Shown piece after piece: positions 15,125-24,161 of a DNA stretch of 64,000 nt. Below the pieces are notes generated by a model, which had not been told where the DNA came from, ran no database searches, and saw only the letters and a list, made by a program, of their open reading frames with translations. The stretch is from Cupriavidus sp. D39 (GTDB taxonomy: Bacteria; Pseudomonadota; Gammaproteobacteria; Burkholderiales; Burkholderiaceae): positions 62,001-126,000 of the forward strand of contig NZ_JAPNLE010000009.1 in the NCBI RefSeq assembly GCF_026627925.1, written 5' to 3'. Made by a program: the position numbers and the translations under genes. How positions within the stretch are numbered: position 1 is the stretch's first letter; every line of letters begins with the position of its first letter.

Positions 15125-17665
15125 CTACCAGCGATGCACGTAGGTGGCCGTCATGACGATGCCTGCCGCGGGCAGGTGCGAGGTGTTGTTGCTGTTGCGC
15201 AGGAGCTGGCTGTAGAGCGGGTAGTAGTAGCGGTTCAGTAGGTTCTGGATGCCTACCGTGACGGTGTCTTTCTTGCTGACCTGGTAGCGGCTGATGAGGT
15301 CCAGCGTGGTGTAGCTGGCCACATCGCGCCGGCCGAAGCTGTCGACGCCGTTGAGCCGGTAGTCGTGCCCGGCGAAGAAGGTGGCTTGCAGGCGGTTGCT
15401 CCAGGCAGGCGTGGGCCGGTACTGCACATAGCCGGTCAGCTTGAGGGGCGGGATGCGGTAGCCGCTCATCTGCTGGCTCGGGCTGCCTTGCGGGGTTTCG
15501 CGGCCGCGCATCCAGGTGAAGGTGCCGCCGGTGCCCCATTGCTCGTTGTCGGACAGGTAGTCGGCCGAGGCTTCCACGCCATGGATGCGCTCGGCGGTGC
15601 GGGTCAGGATCAGGCCGTTGTTGAAGCTTTGCACGTCGCCCAGGTCGGAGGTGGTGTAGAAGACCGCCAGCGAGGTCAGGGTGTTGCCGAAGGCGCCGCG
15701 CCAGCCGAGCTCGTAGTTGTTGGTCTTGACCGGCTGCAGGTCGGACGAACCGATGTCGAAGCCGGCGCGCGCGTTGCGCACCTGCAGGCCGATGTCGGGC
15801 AGGTTGAAGCCCTGGCTGAACGAGGCATAGACCTCGTGCCCCTTGACCGGCTTGTACACCACGCCGACATTGCCCAGCAGCGCGGTGTAGTTGACCACGC
15901 CGCCCTTTACGGTCGCCGGCTGCGCCACGCGCGATTGCGACAGTGGCACGAAGTCGTTGAAGCGGGCGTTGGCGTACTGGTAGCGCAGGCCGCCCTCGGC
16001 CGACCACTGCTCGTTGAACTTATGCTGGAGCTGGCCAAAGCCGCCCAGGCTGCGCGTGGTGATCTGCGGCATGTAGGTCAGCGTGCCGGTCCTGTTGAAG
16101 ACGCGCCCGCCGCTGGCGTCATAGGCCTTGCGATCGAAGATGTCGATCGGCATGTCGCTGCGCTCCTGCTCGAAGTCCAGGCCCCACACCAGGCGGGTGC
16201 GCTTGGCGCTGTCCAGGGGCGTCTTGATGGTGAGCCGGCTGCCGAACACGTCGGAGTTCTGCATGGACTGGTCGACATTGCCGCCGCGGGTGGCCACCGC
16301 GCGCGCGTCGAAGGGCGTGAAGCGCGTGAAGTAGTCGCGGTAGTAAAGCTGCGCGGAGACCGCGCTGCCTGCCAGGTCCTTGTGCTCGTATTCGAGATTG
16401 ACCAGCGTGTTGCGGATCTGGTTCTGGTTGGCGAGCTGCAGGCCGCTGATGGCGCGCGCGGGCACGCTGCCCGGCGCCAGGCGCGCCACCGATGGGTCGG
16501 AGGCGTAGTCGGTGTCCTGCCTGGCGTTGAAATGGCTCACCGCAAGCTGCACGCGCTGCTCGGGCGTCAGGCGCAGGCCGAGCTTGCCGCCGAGGTTGTA
16601 GTTGTCGGACTGGAACAGGTCACCCTGGCTGGGTTCCGGGGCGATGCGCTGGCTGCGCGCATCGTAGGCGCTGCCGATGCGGCGGGCGCCTACGTCGAAG
16701 GCATAGTCGACCATCCCTTCGCTGCCGGAGACATGCTGCTGCAGCTGGCCGGACAAGCCGTCCGCGCGCAGCCGGGAGAGCGCAGAGGTGAGCGAGAACG
16801 TGGTCTCCGACAGCGGCGGGCCGCCGGCCGGGCGCGTGTTGATGGAAACGATGCCCCCGGTGGCCCCGCCGCCGTAGATGGCACTGCTGCCGCGCAGGAC
16901 CTCGATGCGCTCGATCAGCGCCGGGTCCACGTTGGCGAGGTTACGCGCCGAGTCCCGGTTGGTGTTCAAGGGGATGCCGTCGACAAGGACCAGCATGCCG
17001 CGTCCCCGCAAGGTCTGGCCGAAATCGGTCACGGTATGGCTGGAGTCGGCCATGCCGGGAATGACCTTGGAGAGCAGGGTGGCGATGCTGTCGGAGCCGG
17101 TTTTCAGCTCGTCGAGCTCCGCGCGGTCGATGACCGTGACTTGCCGCGCGGGGCTCATCAGGTCGCTGGAGGTTCGCGAGGCAGTGACCTCCACGGCTTC
17201 GAGCATCCTGGCCGGCTCCGGGGCGGGCGCGGCCGTCGTTGCCGTTGCCGTTGCGGCCAACGCCGTGGTGGCGGCGATCGGCGCGGCGGCACCGGCCTGG
17301 CCCACTGGCTGCAGCACGATGCCGCTGCCATTGCGCTGGTAGCGGATGCCGCTGCCCTTGAGCAGCGTATCGAGCGCGGCTTCGGCGGGCATGCTGCCGT
17401 GCACGGCCGGGGCCTGCTTGCCAGCCACCAACGCGGGCGTGAAGAACAACTGCAGCGAGGTTTGCCGGCCGAGCTGCGTGAGCGCATCGGCCAGGGGCTG
17501 CGCACGGATGTCGATCGCCACTGGTGTTTGCTGGGCCGGCTGCGCGGCGGCCGGCGCGGCAATGGTGCCGATCAGCGTGGCGGCCATGGTGGCCATCAGG
17601 AGGGGCTTGGCGCGTGCGTGGCGGGCCGGGATCTGTTGCTGCTTCTCAGGATGTTGCTGGGTCAC
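15125..17665 (-). CDS. TonB-dependent siderophore receptor with signalling domain (FecA-like)
   Basis: 846 residues from a GTG at 17665; the in-frame codon at 17728 would add residues with no signal peptide. Basic residues and ATMAATLIGTIAAPAAA give a signal peptide. The STN signalling domain follows (VAIDIRAQPLADALTQLGRQ to GSGIRYQRNG), an Ala/Pro linker, then a plug with QTLRGRGMLVLVDGIPLN and IERIEVLRGSSAIYGGGATGG, and a 22-strand barrel ending in TATYVHRW (terminal aromatic for BamA). STN receptors pass a signal to a FecR-type anti-sigma; such a gene and a sigma factor lie directly upstream in the same direction. The ligand is probably a ferric siderophore, unidentified. Confidence 0.85.
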   Translation of the reverse strand: MTQQHPEKQQQIPARHARAKPLLMATMAATLIGTIAAPAAAQPAQQTPVAIDIRAQPLADALTQLGRQTSLQLFFTPALVAGKQAPAVHGSMPAEAALDTLLKGSGIRYQRNGSGIVLQPVGQAGAAAPIAATTALAATATATTAAPAPEPARMLEAVEVTASRTSSDLMSPARQVTVIDRAELDELKTGSDSIATLLSKVIPGMADSSHTVTDFGQTLRGRGMLVLVDGIPLNTNRDSARNLANVDPALIERIEVLRGSSAIYGGGATGGIVSINTRPAGGPPLSETTFSLTSALSRLRADGLSGQLQQHVSGSEGMVDYAFDVGARRIGSAYDARSQRIAPEPSQGDLFQSDNYNLGGKLGLRLTPEQRVQLAVSHFNARQDTDYASDPSVARLAPGSVPARAISGLQLANQNQIRNTLVNLEYEHKDLAGSAVSAQLYYRDYFTRFTPFDARAVATRGGNVDQSMQNSDVFGSRLTIKTPLDSAKRTRLVWGLDFEQERSDMPIDIFDRKAYDASGGRVFNRTGTLTYMPQITTRSLGGFGQLQHKFNEQWSAEGGLRYQYANARFNDFVPLSQSRVAQPATVKGGVVNYTALLGNVGVVYKPVKGHEVYASFSQGFNLPDIGLQVRNARAGFDIGSSDLQPVKTNNYELGWRGAFGNTLTSLAVFYTTSDLGDVQSFNNGLILTRTAERIHGVEASADYLSDNEQWGTGGTFTWMRGRETPQGSPSQQMSGYRIPPLKLTGYVQYRPTPAWSNRLQATFFAGHDYRLNGVDSFGRRDVASYTTLDLISRYQVSKKDTVTVGIQNLLNRYYYPLYSQLLRNSNNTSHLPAAGIVMTATYVHRW

Positions 17666-17767
17666 GTCGGGTCTTCTCGGATAGGCCGGGTTGGCATAAA
17701 GGGACGCAGGCCCGCAGCACGCGGGCACGTTCCGGGAGAAGACGAAACGCGGAGCAAAAACCTGAAT

Positions 17768-18769
17768 CTAGCGTGAATATATTTCCGTGCTGCCATCGGC
17801 AAGGGTGCGCACGCCCACCGGCAGGAACTGAGGCAAGGCGGCGAGCAGGGCGTCGGTATCGTCGGCACGGAACACGCTGCTCAGGCGCAGCGCGCCGGTG
17901 CCGGCGTCGCTGATCCTGACCGGGCTGCGCCGGTAGCGGGAGACCTCGGCGGCCACCAGTGACAGCGGCTGGTCCTTGAACAGCAGCTTGCCTTCACGCC
18001 ACGCCATGGTGGCGCCGAGATCGACCGCCGCCGCGGGCGCGACCCGGCCGTCTGCGGCAATGCGCGTGCCAAGGCCGGCCGACAGGCGCGCGGCAGACGG
18101 CGCCGCGCTGCGGCCTTGCACGCCCACCGACCCGGATTCGACCGCGACCGCGACCTCCGCGCCATCCCGGCGCACGTCGAAGCGGGTGCCGGTGACCGTG
18201 ACGGTGCCGCTGCCGGCATCGACCACGAAGGGCCGCTCGCTGGCGTGCGCCACCTCGAACATGGCCTCGCCGTCGGCCAGCGTCACGGTGCGCTGGCCCG
18301 GCTCGAATCGCACCGATAGCCGCGTGCGCGTATTGAGCTCCACGACGGAGCCGTCGGGCAGCGTGACGCGTCGCCGCTCGCCGGGCGCGGTGCTGAAGCT
18401 GGCTGTGTAGTGGCTTGCATCGCTGGCCGCATAGGTAGCCGGTCCGGGCGCGGCCTGCTGGCGGACGAGCCACGCGGCGCCGACGGCTACCGCGCAGAGG
18501 CTGGCCAGCATGGCGGCGTGCAAGGCGGGTCGCGATCTCCGGGCGGCGGCCGCCGGTGCAGGGCCTGGCGCAAGGGCGCGCAGGCGCTCCGGGTCGAGGG
18601 CGCCGGCCGCTTGCCAGATGCGCTCCAGCGCCGTGTATTCGGCCCGGTGCACGGGGCTGGCGTCGAGCCAGGCCGCCATCTCAACGCGTTCCTGCTCGCT
18701 GAGCGAGCCATCGCGGGTGCGCGCAAACCAGCGTGCCGCGGCTTCGCGGGGAGCGTCCGGGGTTGTCAT
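17768..18769 (-). CDS. FecR-family anti-sigma factor
   Basis: 333 residues from the ATG at 18769. The N-terminal cytosolic part (AARWFARTRDGSLSEQERVE MAAWLDASPVHRAEY) is the conserved DUF4880 region that binds the sigma factor. One membrane helix follows (AAMLASLCAVAVGAAWLV). The periplasmic FecR domain has RRVTLPDGSVVELNTRTRLS, a repeated ADGEAMFEVAH and a C-terminal STN-like part (LSLVAAEVSRYRRSPVRISD). It would relay receptor occupancy to the sigma factor. Order and strand match sigma, anti-sigma, receptor. Confidence 0.9.
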   Translation of the reverse strand: MTTPDAPREAAARWFARTRDGSLSEQERVEMAAWLDASPVHRAEYTALERIWQAAGALDPERLRALAPGPAPAAAARRSRPALHAAMLASLCAVAVGAAWLVRQQAAPGPATYAASDASHYTASFSTAPGERRRVTLPDGSVVELNTRTRLSVRFEPGQRTVTLADGEAMFEVAHASERPFVVDAGSGTVTVTGTRFDVRRDGAEVAVAVESGSVGVQGRSAAPSAARLSAGLGTRIAADGRVAPAAAVDLGATMAWREGKLLFKDQPLSLVAAEVSRYRRSPVRISDAGTGALRLSSVFRADDTDALLAALPQFLPVGVRTLADGSTEIYSR

Positions 18770-18835
18770 CTGTGTGCCGCCCCAAGGGTTGGGGGCAAGG
18801 AGGAGGGGGCAGGAGCCTGGATCAAGGCGCGGTAC

Positions 18836-19339
18836 TCAATGGGGTGCTTGCGGGCCGAGCCGGTCGCGCAGATGGCGCATCGTACGGATCATGTGCTTCT
18901 CGACCATGTTCCTGGAGACCTGAAGGCGCTCGGCGATCTCTTGCTGGGAGAGCCCCTCAAGGCGTTGCCAGACAAAGACCTGGCGGCATGTGAGCGGCAG
19001 TTCCGCCAGCGCCTGCTCGAGCGCGTTGGCGAGCTGAACCGCGTGGAGCGCGGCTTCGGGATCGCCGGAGCTTGCGTGATGCGCGTCGATGCTGTCAAGC
19101 GGGAGCGCTTGCCGGCCGCCCTCGCGCCGGTAGGCGTCAATGGCAAGGTGGCGGGCGGTCTGGTGCAGGTAGGCGCGGGGATGTTCGGGCGGGCTGCCTT
19201 TGCGCTCCAGTACCTTGAGCAGCGCGTCCTGGGTCAGGTCCTCGGCATCAAAGCGGTTGGCGAGCTTGCGAGTCCAGGTGCCGACCAGTTCTTCGTAGTA
19301 GGCGAACAAGCCGAACGCGCGCGAGGGATGTGACGACAT
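18836..19339 (-). CDS. FecI-type ECF RNA polymerase sigma factor
   Basis: 167 residues from the ATG at 19339. Region 2 is FDAEDLTQDALLKVLERKGS (with ARYLHQTAR-like RAYLHQTARHLAIDAYRR); region 4 is LPLTCRQVFVWQRLEGLSQQ EIAERLQVSRNMVEKHMIRTM, a typical HTH. It has the length of FecI-like factors and no C-terminal extension. It would direct transcription of the downstream receptor when activated through FecR. A Fur-like dyad lies just upstream, giving iron control. Confidence 0.9.
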   Translation of the reverse strand: MSSHPSRAFGLFAYYEELVGTWTRKLANRFDAEDLTQDALLKVLERKGSPPEHPRAYLHQTARHLAIDAYRREGGRQALPLDSIDAHHASSGDPEAALHAVQLANALEQALAELPLTCRQVFVWQRLEGLSQQEIAERLQVSRNMVEKHMIRTMRHLRDRLGPQAPH

Positions 19340-19365
19340 GGCGTGCGCGCGGCTGCGAGTGGTTG

Positions 19366-19388
19366 CAAATGCGACGTATTATCATTTG
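19366..19388. promoter_or_regulatory. Possible Fur box upstream of the sigma factor
   Basis: CAAATG and CATTTG are inverted around an AT-rich centre; the minus strand reads AAATGATAATACG, resembling half of the Fur consensus GATAATGATAATCATTATC. It lies 27 bases before the sigma-factor start. The other half is poor. Confidence 0.4.
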
Positions 19389-19434
19389 TGCGATCAATGT
19401 TCGTCAATAGCTACATTGAGCCCGCCCGCCGGGG

Positions 19435-19458
19435 AAAAAGCCCGCGAACTGCGCGGGC
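19435..19458 (-). terminator. Intrinsic terminator after the coiled-coil hypothetical gene
   Basis: GCCCGCG (19440-19446) pairs with CGCGGGC (19452-19458) with a 5-base loop, followed leftward by five T. It lies about 90 bases past the stop of the gene at 19547 and separates it from the sigma-factor unit. Confidence 0.65.
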
Positions 19459-19546
19459 CTTTGAAAGCGCAGCCGGTGTAAGCAACTCCGGCTGGCCCGC
19501 GATGGTCGCAATGGACGACGGAATCTCTTTCGCCCCGGCGACGGGA

Positions 19547-20038
19547 TCAGCGCAGCAGGAACGCGATATCGTCGACGCTGATCTGCGCCGGGGCGACTCC
19601 GCGGCGTTGCTGGAACAGGATGTGCTGGAGGACCTGGCGGCGCTGCCTGGCGAAGACGGCCAGATCGATGGGAATGCCGGCCCGCGCGTAATGCTCGACG
19701 AGCAGCTTGTAGGCTCGGTTGCGCATCTGCAGGGCTTCGGCTTCGGCGCGCAGCCGGCCGGTGTCTTCGGGCGGTGTCGCCTCGGCCTGCCGCAACGCTT
19801 GCATGGCGGCGGCGTGCATGTCGCGGTACCGGTCGAGCTCGGTTTGCGTTGCGTGCAACCGCTCGCGCAGCGCGCGGACCTTGCGCTGCAGCTTTAATGT
19901 CATGCCAACGCCGTGCTCGATGAGCGCGACGGTTTCCAGCGCGTGGCTGGCTGCGGCGATGGTGTTTTTCCAGATGCCCCTGTCCGTCACCTCGACGTCA
20001 GGCGCCCACCCGTTTCTGGCTCCGTGCAAGCTTTCCAT
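19547..20038 (-). CDS. Hypothetical coiled-coil protein
   Basis: 163 residues from the ATG at 20038 (AAGGGG 5 nt upstream). Residues 46-110 are strongly helical and charged: LKLQRKVRALRERLHATQTE, LDRYRDMHAAAMQALRQAE, RLRAEAEALQMRNRAYKLLV, a likely coiled coil. The C-terminal part (FARQRRQVLQHILFQQRR) is basic. No signal, membrane helix or known domain is visible. The start could also be M46. I do not recognise the family; it stands alone. Confidence 0.6.
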   Translation of the reverse strand: MESLHGARNGWAPDVEVTDRGIWKNTIAAASHALETVALIEHGVGMTLKLQRKVRALRERLHATQTELDRYRDMHAAAMQALRQAEATPPEDTGRLRAEAEALQMRNRAYKLLVEHYARAGIPIDLAVFARQRRQVLQHILFQQRRGVAPAQISVDDIAFLLR

Positions 20039-20371
20039 ATGACCCCTTGACCCTTGTGTTGATTTCCGGCGGCCGGCTTTATGGTTGCCGTCCTGTCCCG
20101 GACCACGGTGGACGTGCCGCCGTGCATGTTTCGGGAATCGTACGGTCTAGCCGTTCGCGGGCGAAGTAGAAGATGCTTAGATCTGGTCTTCCCAGTGCAT
20201 ATGTCGCGTCATGTCCGGCCAGCAAAAAGCGACGCCGCAGGTGGGTGAAATGACAAGGGAAAGCGGTCCTCTCCAGACTTGCCGGGGAGCTGGCTGCTGA
20301 ATCCGGCACAAATACGGCTGCCACGCCTTCTATACCGTACGGAGGGGCGCGAATCGGACTACGATGCAGAC
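20039..20371. other. Divergent intergenic region
   Basis: About 330 bases between the leftward coiled-coil gene and the rightward DUF1488 gene. It should carry both promoters. I see no RNA gene or convincing repeat in it. Confidence 0.4.
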
Positions 20372-20623
20372 ATGGCACTCAATTTCCCCAATCCCAGCCG
20401 GAGTTACGACCCATCCAGGCATTGCGTATGTTTCTGGGGCTACGACAGTTCGCGTGAAATCTCCTTCGAGGTCGACCGCGCGGTACTCTCCAACCTCAGC
20501 CCCGAACTACGCCCGGACGAGCCCGCCGTGCTGGAGGCATTCGACCGCCATCGCGACCACATCCTGGAACTCGCGCGCGGGCTCTATTCCCGCAGCCGGC
20601 AGAACAGGTACACCATCTCCTGA
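20372..20623 (+). CDS. DUF1488 family protein
   Basis: 83 residues from the ATG at 20372. The signature opening MALNFPNPSRSYDPSRHCVC, then FWGYDSSREISFEVDRAVLS, is typical of DUF1488, a small family of unknown function in proteobacteria. The second half (DRHRDHILELARGLYSRSRQ) is helical. The frame extends upstream to 20279 but that part is not conserved in style, so the inner ATG is preferred. Confidence 0.8.
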   Translation: MALNFPNPSRSYDPSRHCVCFWGYDSSREISFEVDRAVLSNLSPELRPDEPAVLEAFDRHRDHILELARGLYSRSRQNRYTIS

Positions 20624-20746
20624 CGGCGGTTCGATCGCCTAGCAGTTCCGATCGTGATAGGCGCTCGCCTGTCACGATGCCTTTGCCGTGCGCGGCGGCA
20701 GCGGTGCGGGTTCCGCTGCCATCCTGTCCGCCAACCGGCGCGAGGA

Positions 20747-21603
20747 TCAGCTTTCCTGCGCTTCCAGCGTGAAGCCGGCGCCGTCGTCCTGGCGCAGCAT
20801 CGTCACCAGGGCGGGCATGGCTGCCTCCAGGGTTTCCTTCAGGCGCCACGGCGGATTGACGATGAACATGCCGCTGCCGTGCAGGCCCAGCCCGCCGGCG
20901 ACCGGATGCTTGACGCGCAGGGTGACGTGCAGCCAGCTCTTGAGCGGCAGCTTTTTCAGCTGCACCGGCAACTGCACGGATTCGCGGCGCTGCACCTCGG
21001 GATACCAGATTGCGTACATGCCGGTGGCAAAGCGCTGCAGGCAATCCTGCAGGCTGCGCACCACGCGGCCGTAGTCCTGCTTGTCTTCGTAAGAGGGATC
21101 GATCAGCACCAGCGCGCGGCGCGGCGGCGGGGGCAGGATGGCGTTGATGCCGGTAAAGCCGTCGCCGTCGTACAGCATGACGCGGCGGCCGGCGCCACGG
21201 AAGTTATCGCGCAGCACCTGGATTTCCGTGCTGTGCATCTCGAACAGGCGCAGGCGGTCCGCGTCCCGCAGCATCTGCCAGGCAAGCCAGGGCGAGCCAG
21301 GGTAGTGCTTAAGGTTGCCGTCCGGGTTCAGCGTGCGTACCTGTTCCAGGTAATCCTCGACCAGCGTCGGCATGGGCCGCTTGGCGGCGGCGGCCTGCCA
21401 CAGCCGGGCGATGCCGGTCTCGAACTCGCCTTTTTCTGCGCGTAGGCGTGATCGAGCGCGTACAGCCCGGCACCGGCGTGCGTGTCGATGTACCAGAAGG
21501 GCTTGTCTTTCTGGCTCAACTGCTCCAGCAACTGGACCACGATGGCGTGTTTGAGAACATCGGCGTGGTTGCCGGCGTGGAAGGCATGACGGTAGCTGAG
21601 CAT
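20747..21603 (-). pseudogene. rlmJ: 23S rRNA (adenine-2030-N6)-methyltransferase, frameshifted
   Basis: The start MLSYRHAFHAGNHADVLKHA (ATG at 21603) and IDTHAGAGLYALDHAYAQK lie in one frame; the remainder, GEFETGIARLW onward, lies in the frame of 20747-21664. The break is at a run of five T (21431-21435; AAAAA on the coding strand). Adding one base gives a 285-residue RlmJ. Motifs include the SAM site DTHAGAGLY, the catalytic-type ALVLIDPSYEDKQDY (DPPY-like) and GSGMFIVNPPWRLK. The enzyme methylates A2030 of 23S rRNA. If the shift is real the protein ends after about 90 residues. It is divergent from mnmC. Confidence 0.85.
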
Positions 21604-21825
21604 GGCGAGGCGGGAAAAGGGCGTGCGGGGCGTGCGGGTGCCGGCCTGGAGGGGCCGGCGGCACAGGGCGCTATGCTACCATCGCCGGGCTTTGGGGCGG
21701 GCCGGCGGCATGCCGCAGGGCGCGCCTGGCGGGCGATTGCGGGCGATTGCGAGCGCCTTCGCCATCTTCCAGTCCCAATGCATTTCGCGTCTGACGCGCC
21801 CCCGCATTTCCCAATCTGCGGACCT

Positions 21826-21872
21826 TTGTCCCCTTGTCCCCCTTGTCCCCTTGTCCCCTTGTCCCCTTGTCC
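21826..21872. repeat. TTGTCCCC tandem repeat at the mnmC start
   Basis: Six units of TTGTCCCC (the second has one extra C, the last is short) run through the region where mnmC translation should start. Every unit contains a TTG, a possible start codon. The units are 8 bases long, so changes in copy number shift frame. Confidence 0.85.
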
Positions 21873-23924
21873 ATATTCCGCGCCTTAGAACCCGCCGAGC
21901 CCGCTTTTTCCGCTTCAGGCTCGCCCTACTCGCCGCGCTACGACGAGGTCTACCACGGTAACGCGGATGGCCTGGAGAGGGCCCGTCACGTCTTCCTGGC
22001 CGGCAGCGGCTTGCCGCAGGCCTGGGGCGGGCGCGAGCAGTTCGTGATCCTGGAGGCCGGTTTTGGGCTGGGGTTGAACTTCCTGGCAACCTGGCAGGCA
22101 TGGCGAGACGATCCCAGGCGTTGCCGGCGGCTCCATTTCGTGTCGGTGGAGAAGCATCCGTTTACCAGCGCGGGGCTTGCCGCGATGCATGCCAGCCTTG
22201 GCGCTCAGGCGGCGCTCGCGCCGCTGGCCGCCGAGCTGAGGGCCGCGTGGCCGCTGGCGTTGCCCGGCCTGCACCGGCTGGAGTTCGAGGGCGGGGCGGT
22301 CGTGCTGACGCTGGCGTTTGGCGATATCGATGCCGTGCTGCCGCGGTTGGTGCTGGGTGCGGATGCCTTCTACCTGGACGGCTTTTCGCCGGCGCGCAAT
22401 CCCGATATGTGGCAGCCGCAACTGATGAAGCGCCTGGCCCGGCTGGCGCGCCCGGAGGCCACGCTGGCCACACATGTGGCGGACAGCGTCTTCCAGCGGG
22501 GTTTGCAAGCAGCCGGCTTCGCGGTCGGTTCGGCCCCAGGATCTGGCGGCGCGCCGCCGATGACCGTGGCGCGCTTTCCTGTCATGCGCGGCACGCGGCG
22601 GCAGCCGCCGCCGTGTGCCGCGGCCTGGCCCGAGCGGCACGCGATCGTCATCGGCGCTGGCCTGGCCGGCTGCGCGGTCACCGAGCGGCTGGCCGGGCGT
22701 GGCTGGCGCGTGACGTTGTTCGATGCCCACGAGGGCCCGGCGCAGTTGACCTCGGCCCACCGCGCCGCCGCCATGCATCCGCATTTGTCCTCGGATGACA
22801 GTGTCCTGTCGCGCTTGTCGCGGGCCGGCAACCTGCAGTCCCTGCGGACCTGGGCGGCGCTGGCGGCGGCGGGACATGCGCCCGGCTGGCAGGGCTGCGG
22901 CGTGCTGCAGACCGGCGCGGGCGTGGAGGACGGGGGCATCCAGCAGGCGGCGCTCGCTGCCCTGGGCTTTCCGGAGGCGTTCGCGCGCTGGATGAGCGCC
23001 GAGGAAGCCGCCAGCCGGCATGGCGCGCCGGTACCCCACGGCGGGCTGTGGTTTGGGCAGGGCGGCTGGGCGCCGCCGCCCGAGATCTGCCGCGCGCAGC
23101 TGGCGCGGGCCGCGGCGGCGGTAACGGCGCGCTATGGCAGCCGGGTGGCAGGGCTGGCGCGTGTCGCGGATGGCTGGCAGGCGCTGGACGAGGCGGGCGC
23201 GGTGCTGGCCGCAGCGCCGGTGGTGGTGGTGGCCAACGCGCACGAAGCGCTGCGCTTGCTTGGGCTGCGCCATATGACGATCGACCGGGTGCGCGGCCAG
23301 CTCACCACGCTGGAGCCGGCGGCGCTGGCGCGCCTTGGCGAATGGCCCGATTGCGTGGTCACCGGCACTGGCTACCTGTTGCCGCGCGCGGCGGACGGCA
23401 CCGCGCGCATCGGCTCCAGCTACGAGCCGGATGGGCAGGATGCCGGCGCGCTGGACGAGCGCCCCGAAGTGCACGCCGAGAACCTCGCCCGGCTGGGCGC
23501 TTTGCTGCCCGCGCTTGCCGGCGCGGCCGCCAGCCTGGATCCGGCAACGCTCACAGGCTACGTTGGCGTGCGCAGCGTCTCGCACAACCGCCTGCCGCTG
23601 ATCGGCCGCGTGGCCGACGAGGCCCAGGCGGCGCGGGACGCCGCCGCGCTCAGCGGGGCGCGCCTAGGGGATATCCCTCGCCTGCCGGGGCTGTACGCGG
23701 CACTTGCATATGGCTCGCGCGGCCTCACATGGGCCGCATTGGGGGCGGAATTGCTGGCCAGCCAGATCGAAGGAGAGCCGTTGCCGCTCGAACTCGAGCT
23801 GGCCGAGGCCATCGATCCGGCGCGGCTGCTGGTGCGTGCCTTGCGCCAGGGGCAGGTGGCGAGCGGTGCAGGCGACGCCGGCGGTGAAAGCGGCGATGTG
23901 CCCGCCGAGCCGGTTCCCGGGTAA
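21834..23924 (+). CDS. mnmC: Bifunctional tRNA 5-methylaminomethyl-2-thiouridine synthase MnmC
   Basis: Up to 696 residues. It makes the final steps of mnm5s2U at the wobble position: an FAD oxidase removes the carboxymethyl group and a SAM methyltransferase adds a methyl. The N-terminal methyltransferase has [39 protein letters not shown] and [17 protein letters not shown]. The C-terminal oxidase has [20 protein letters not shown] (dinucleotide fold), [14 protein letters not shown] and [20 protein letters not shown]. No ATG is available near the start; TTG codons in the tandem repeat at 21834-21872 are the only candidates, the last (21867) being the nearest to the conserved part. It is a single gene, divergent from rlmJ. 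Confidence 0.9.
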   Translation: MSPLSPCPLVPLSIFRALEPAEPAFSASGSPYSPRYDEVYHGNADGLERARHVFLAGSGLPQAWGGREQFVILEAGFGLGLNFLATWQAWRDDPRRCRRLHFVSVEKHPFTSAGLAAMHASLGAQAALAPLAAELRAAWPLALPGLHRLEFEGGAVVLTLAFGDIDAVLPRLVLGADAFYLDGFSPARNPDMWQPQLMKRLARLARPEATLATHVADSVFQRGLQAAGFAVGSAPGSGGAPPMTVARFPVMRGTRRQPPPCAAAWPERHAIVIGAGLAGCAVTERLAGRGWRVTLFDAHEGPAQLTSAHRAAAMHPHLSSDDSVLSRLSRAGNLQSLRTWAALAAAGHAPGWQGCGVLQTGAGVEDGGIQQAALAALGFPEAFARWMSAEEAASRHGAPVPHGGLWFGQGGWAPPPEICRAQLARAAAAVTARYGSRVAGLARVADGWQALDEAGAVLAAAPVVVVANAHEALRLLGLRHMTIDRVRGQLTTLEPAALARLGEWPDCVVTGTGYLLPRAADGTARIGSSYEPDGQDAGALDERPEVHAENLARLGALLPALAGAAASLDPATLTGYVGVRSVSHNRLPLIGRVADEAQAARDAAALSGARLGDIPRLPGLYAALAYGSRGLTWAALGAELLASQIEGEPLPLELELAEAIDPARLLVRALRQGQVASGAGDAGGESGDVPAEPVPG

Positions 23925-23953
23925 AAACTGCCGGAACCGGATGAAAACCGTGC

Positions 23954-23959
23954 GATAAT
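23954..23959 (+). promoter_or_regulatory. Possible extended -10 element for tig
   Basis: TGCGATAAT, an extended -10 box (GATAAT at 23954-23959), lies about 200 bases before tig and just past the mnmC stop. No strong -35 is seen. Confidence 0.35.
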
Positions 23960-24161
23960 CCCCGTTTTCCGTTTGCGTGGACCTGCGCCCGCGGATGCTC
24001 TGGAAACGCCATTTTCTTGCGCGTGTCCTTGCGTCCGATTCGGTTTGCGTGGGTTTGCGTGCCGGGTATCGGCATTTGCCGTCGCTTTGCCTGTGTCTTC
24101 TCGGGCACGCGAGCGGGGTGCGCTCACGAACACAACAACACTCTGGATTGGATCAACGACC

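Noticed and set aside
15365..17776. An open frame of about 800 codons on the plus strand across the TonB receptor
   Set aside because: It is antisense to a clear receptor; the translation has no domain and the composition typical of reversed high-GC coding sequence.
21674..21825. Possible mnmC start upstream of the TTG repeats
   Set aside because: No in-frame ATG or GTG with a ribosome binding site is present upstream of 21834.
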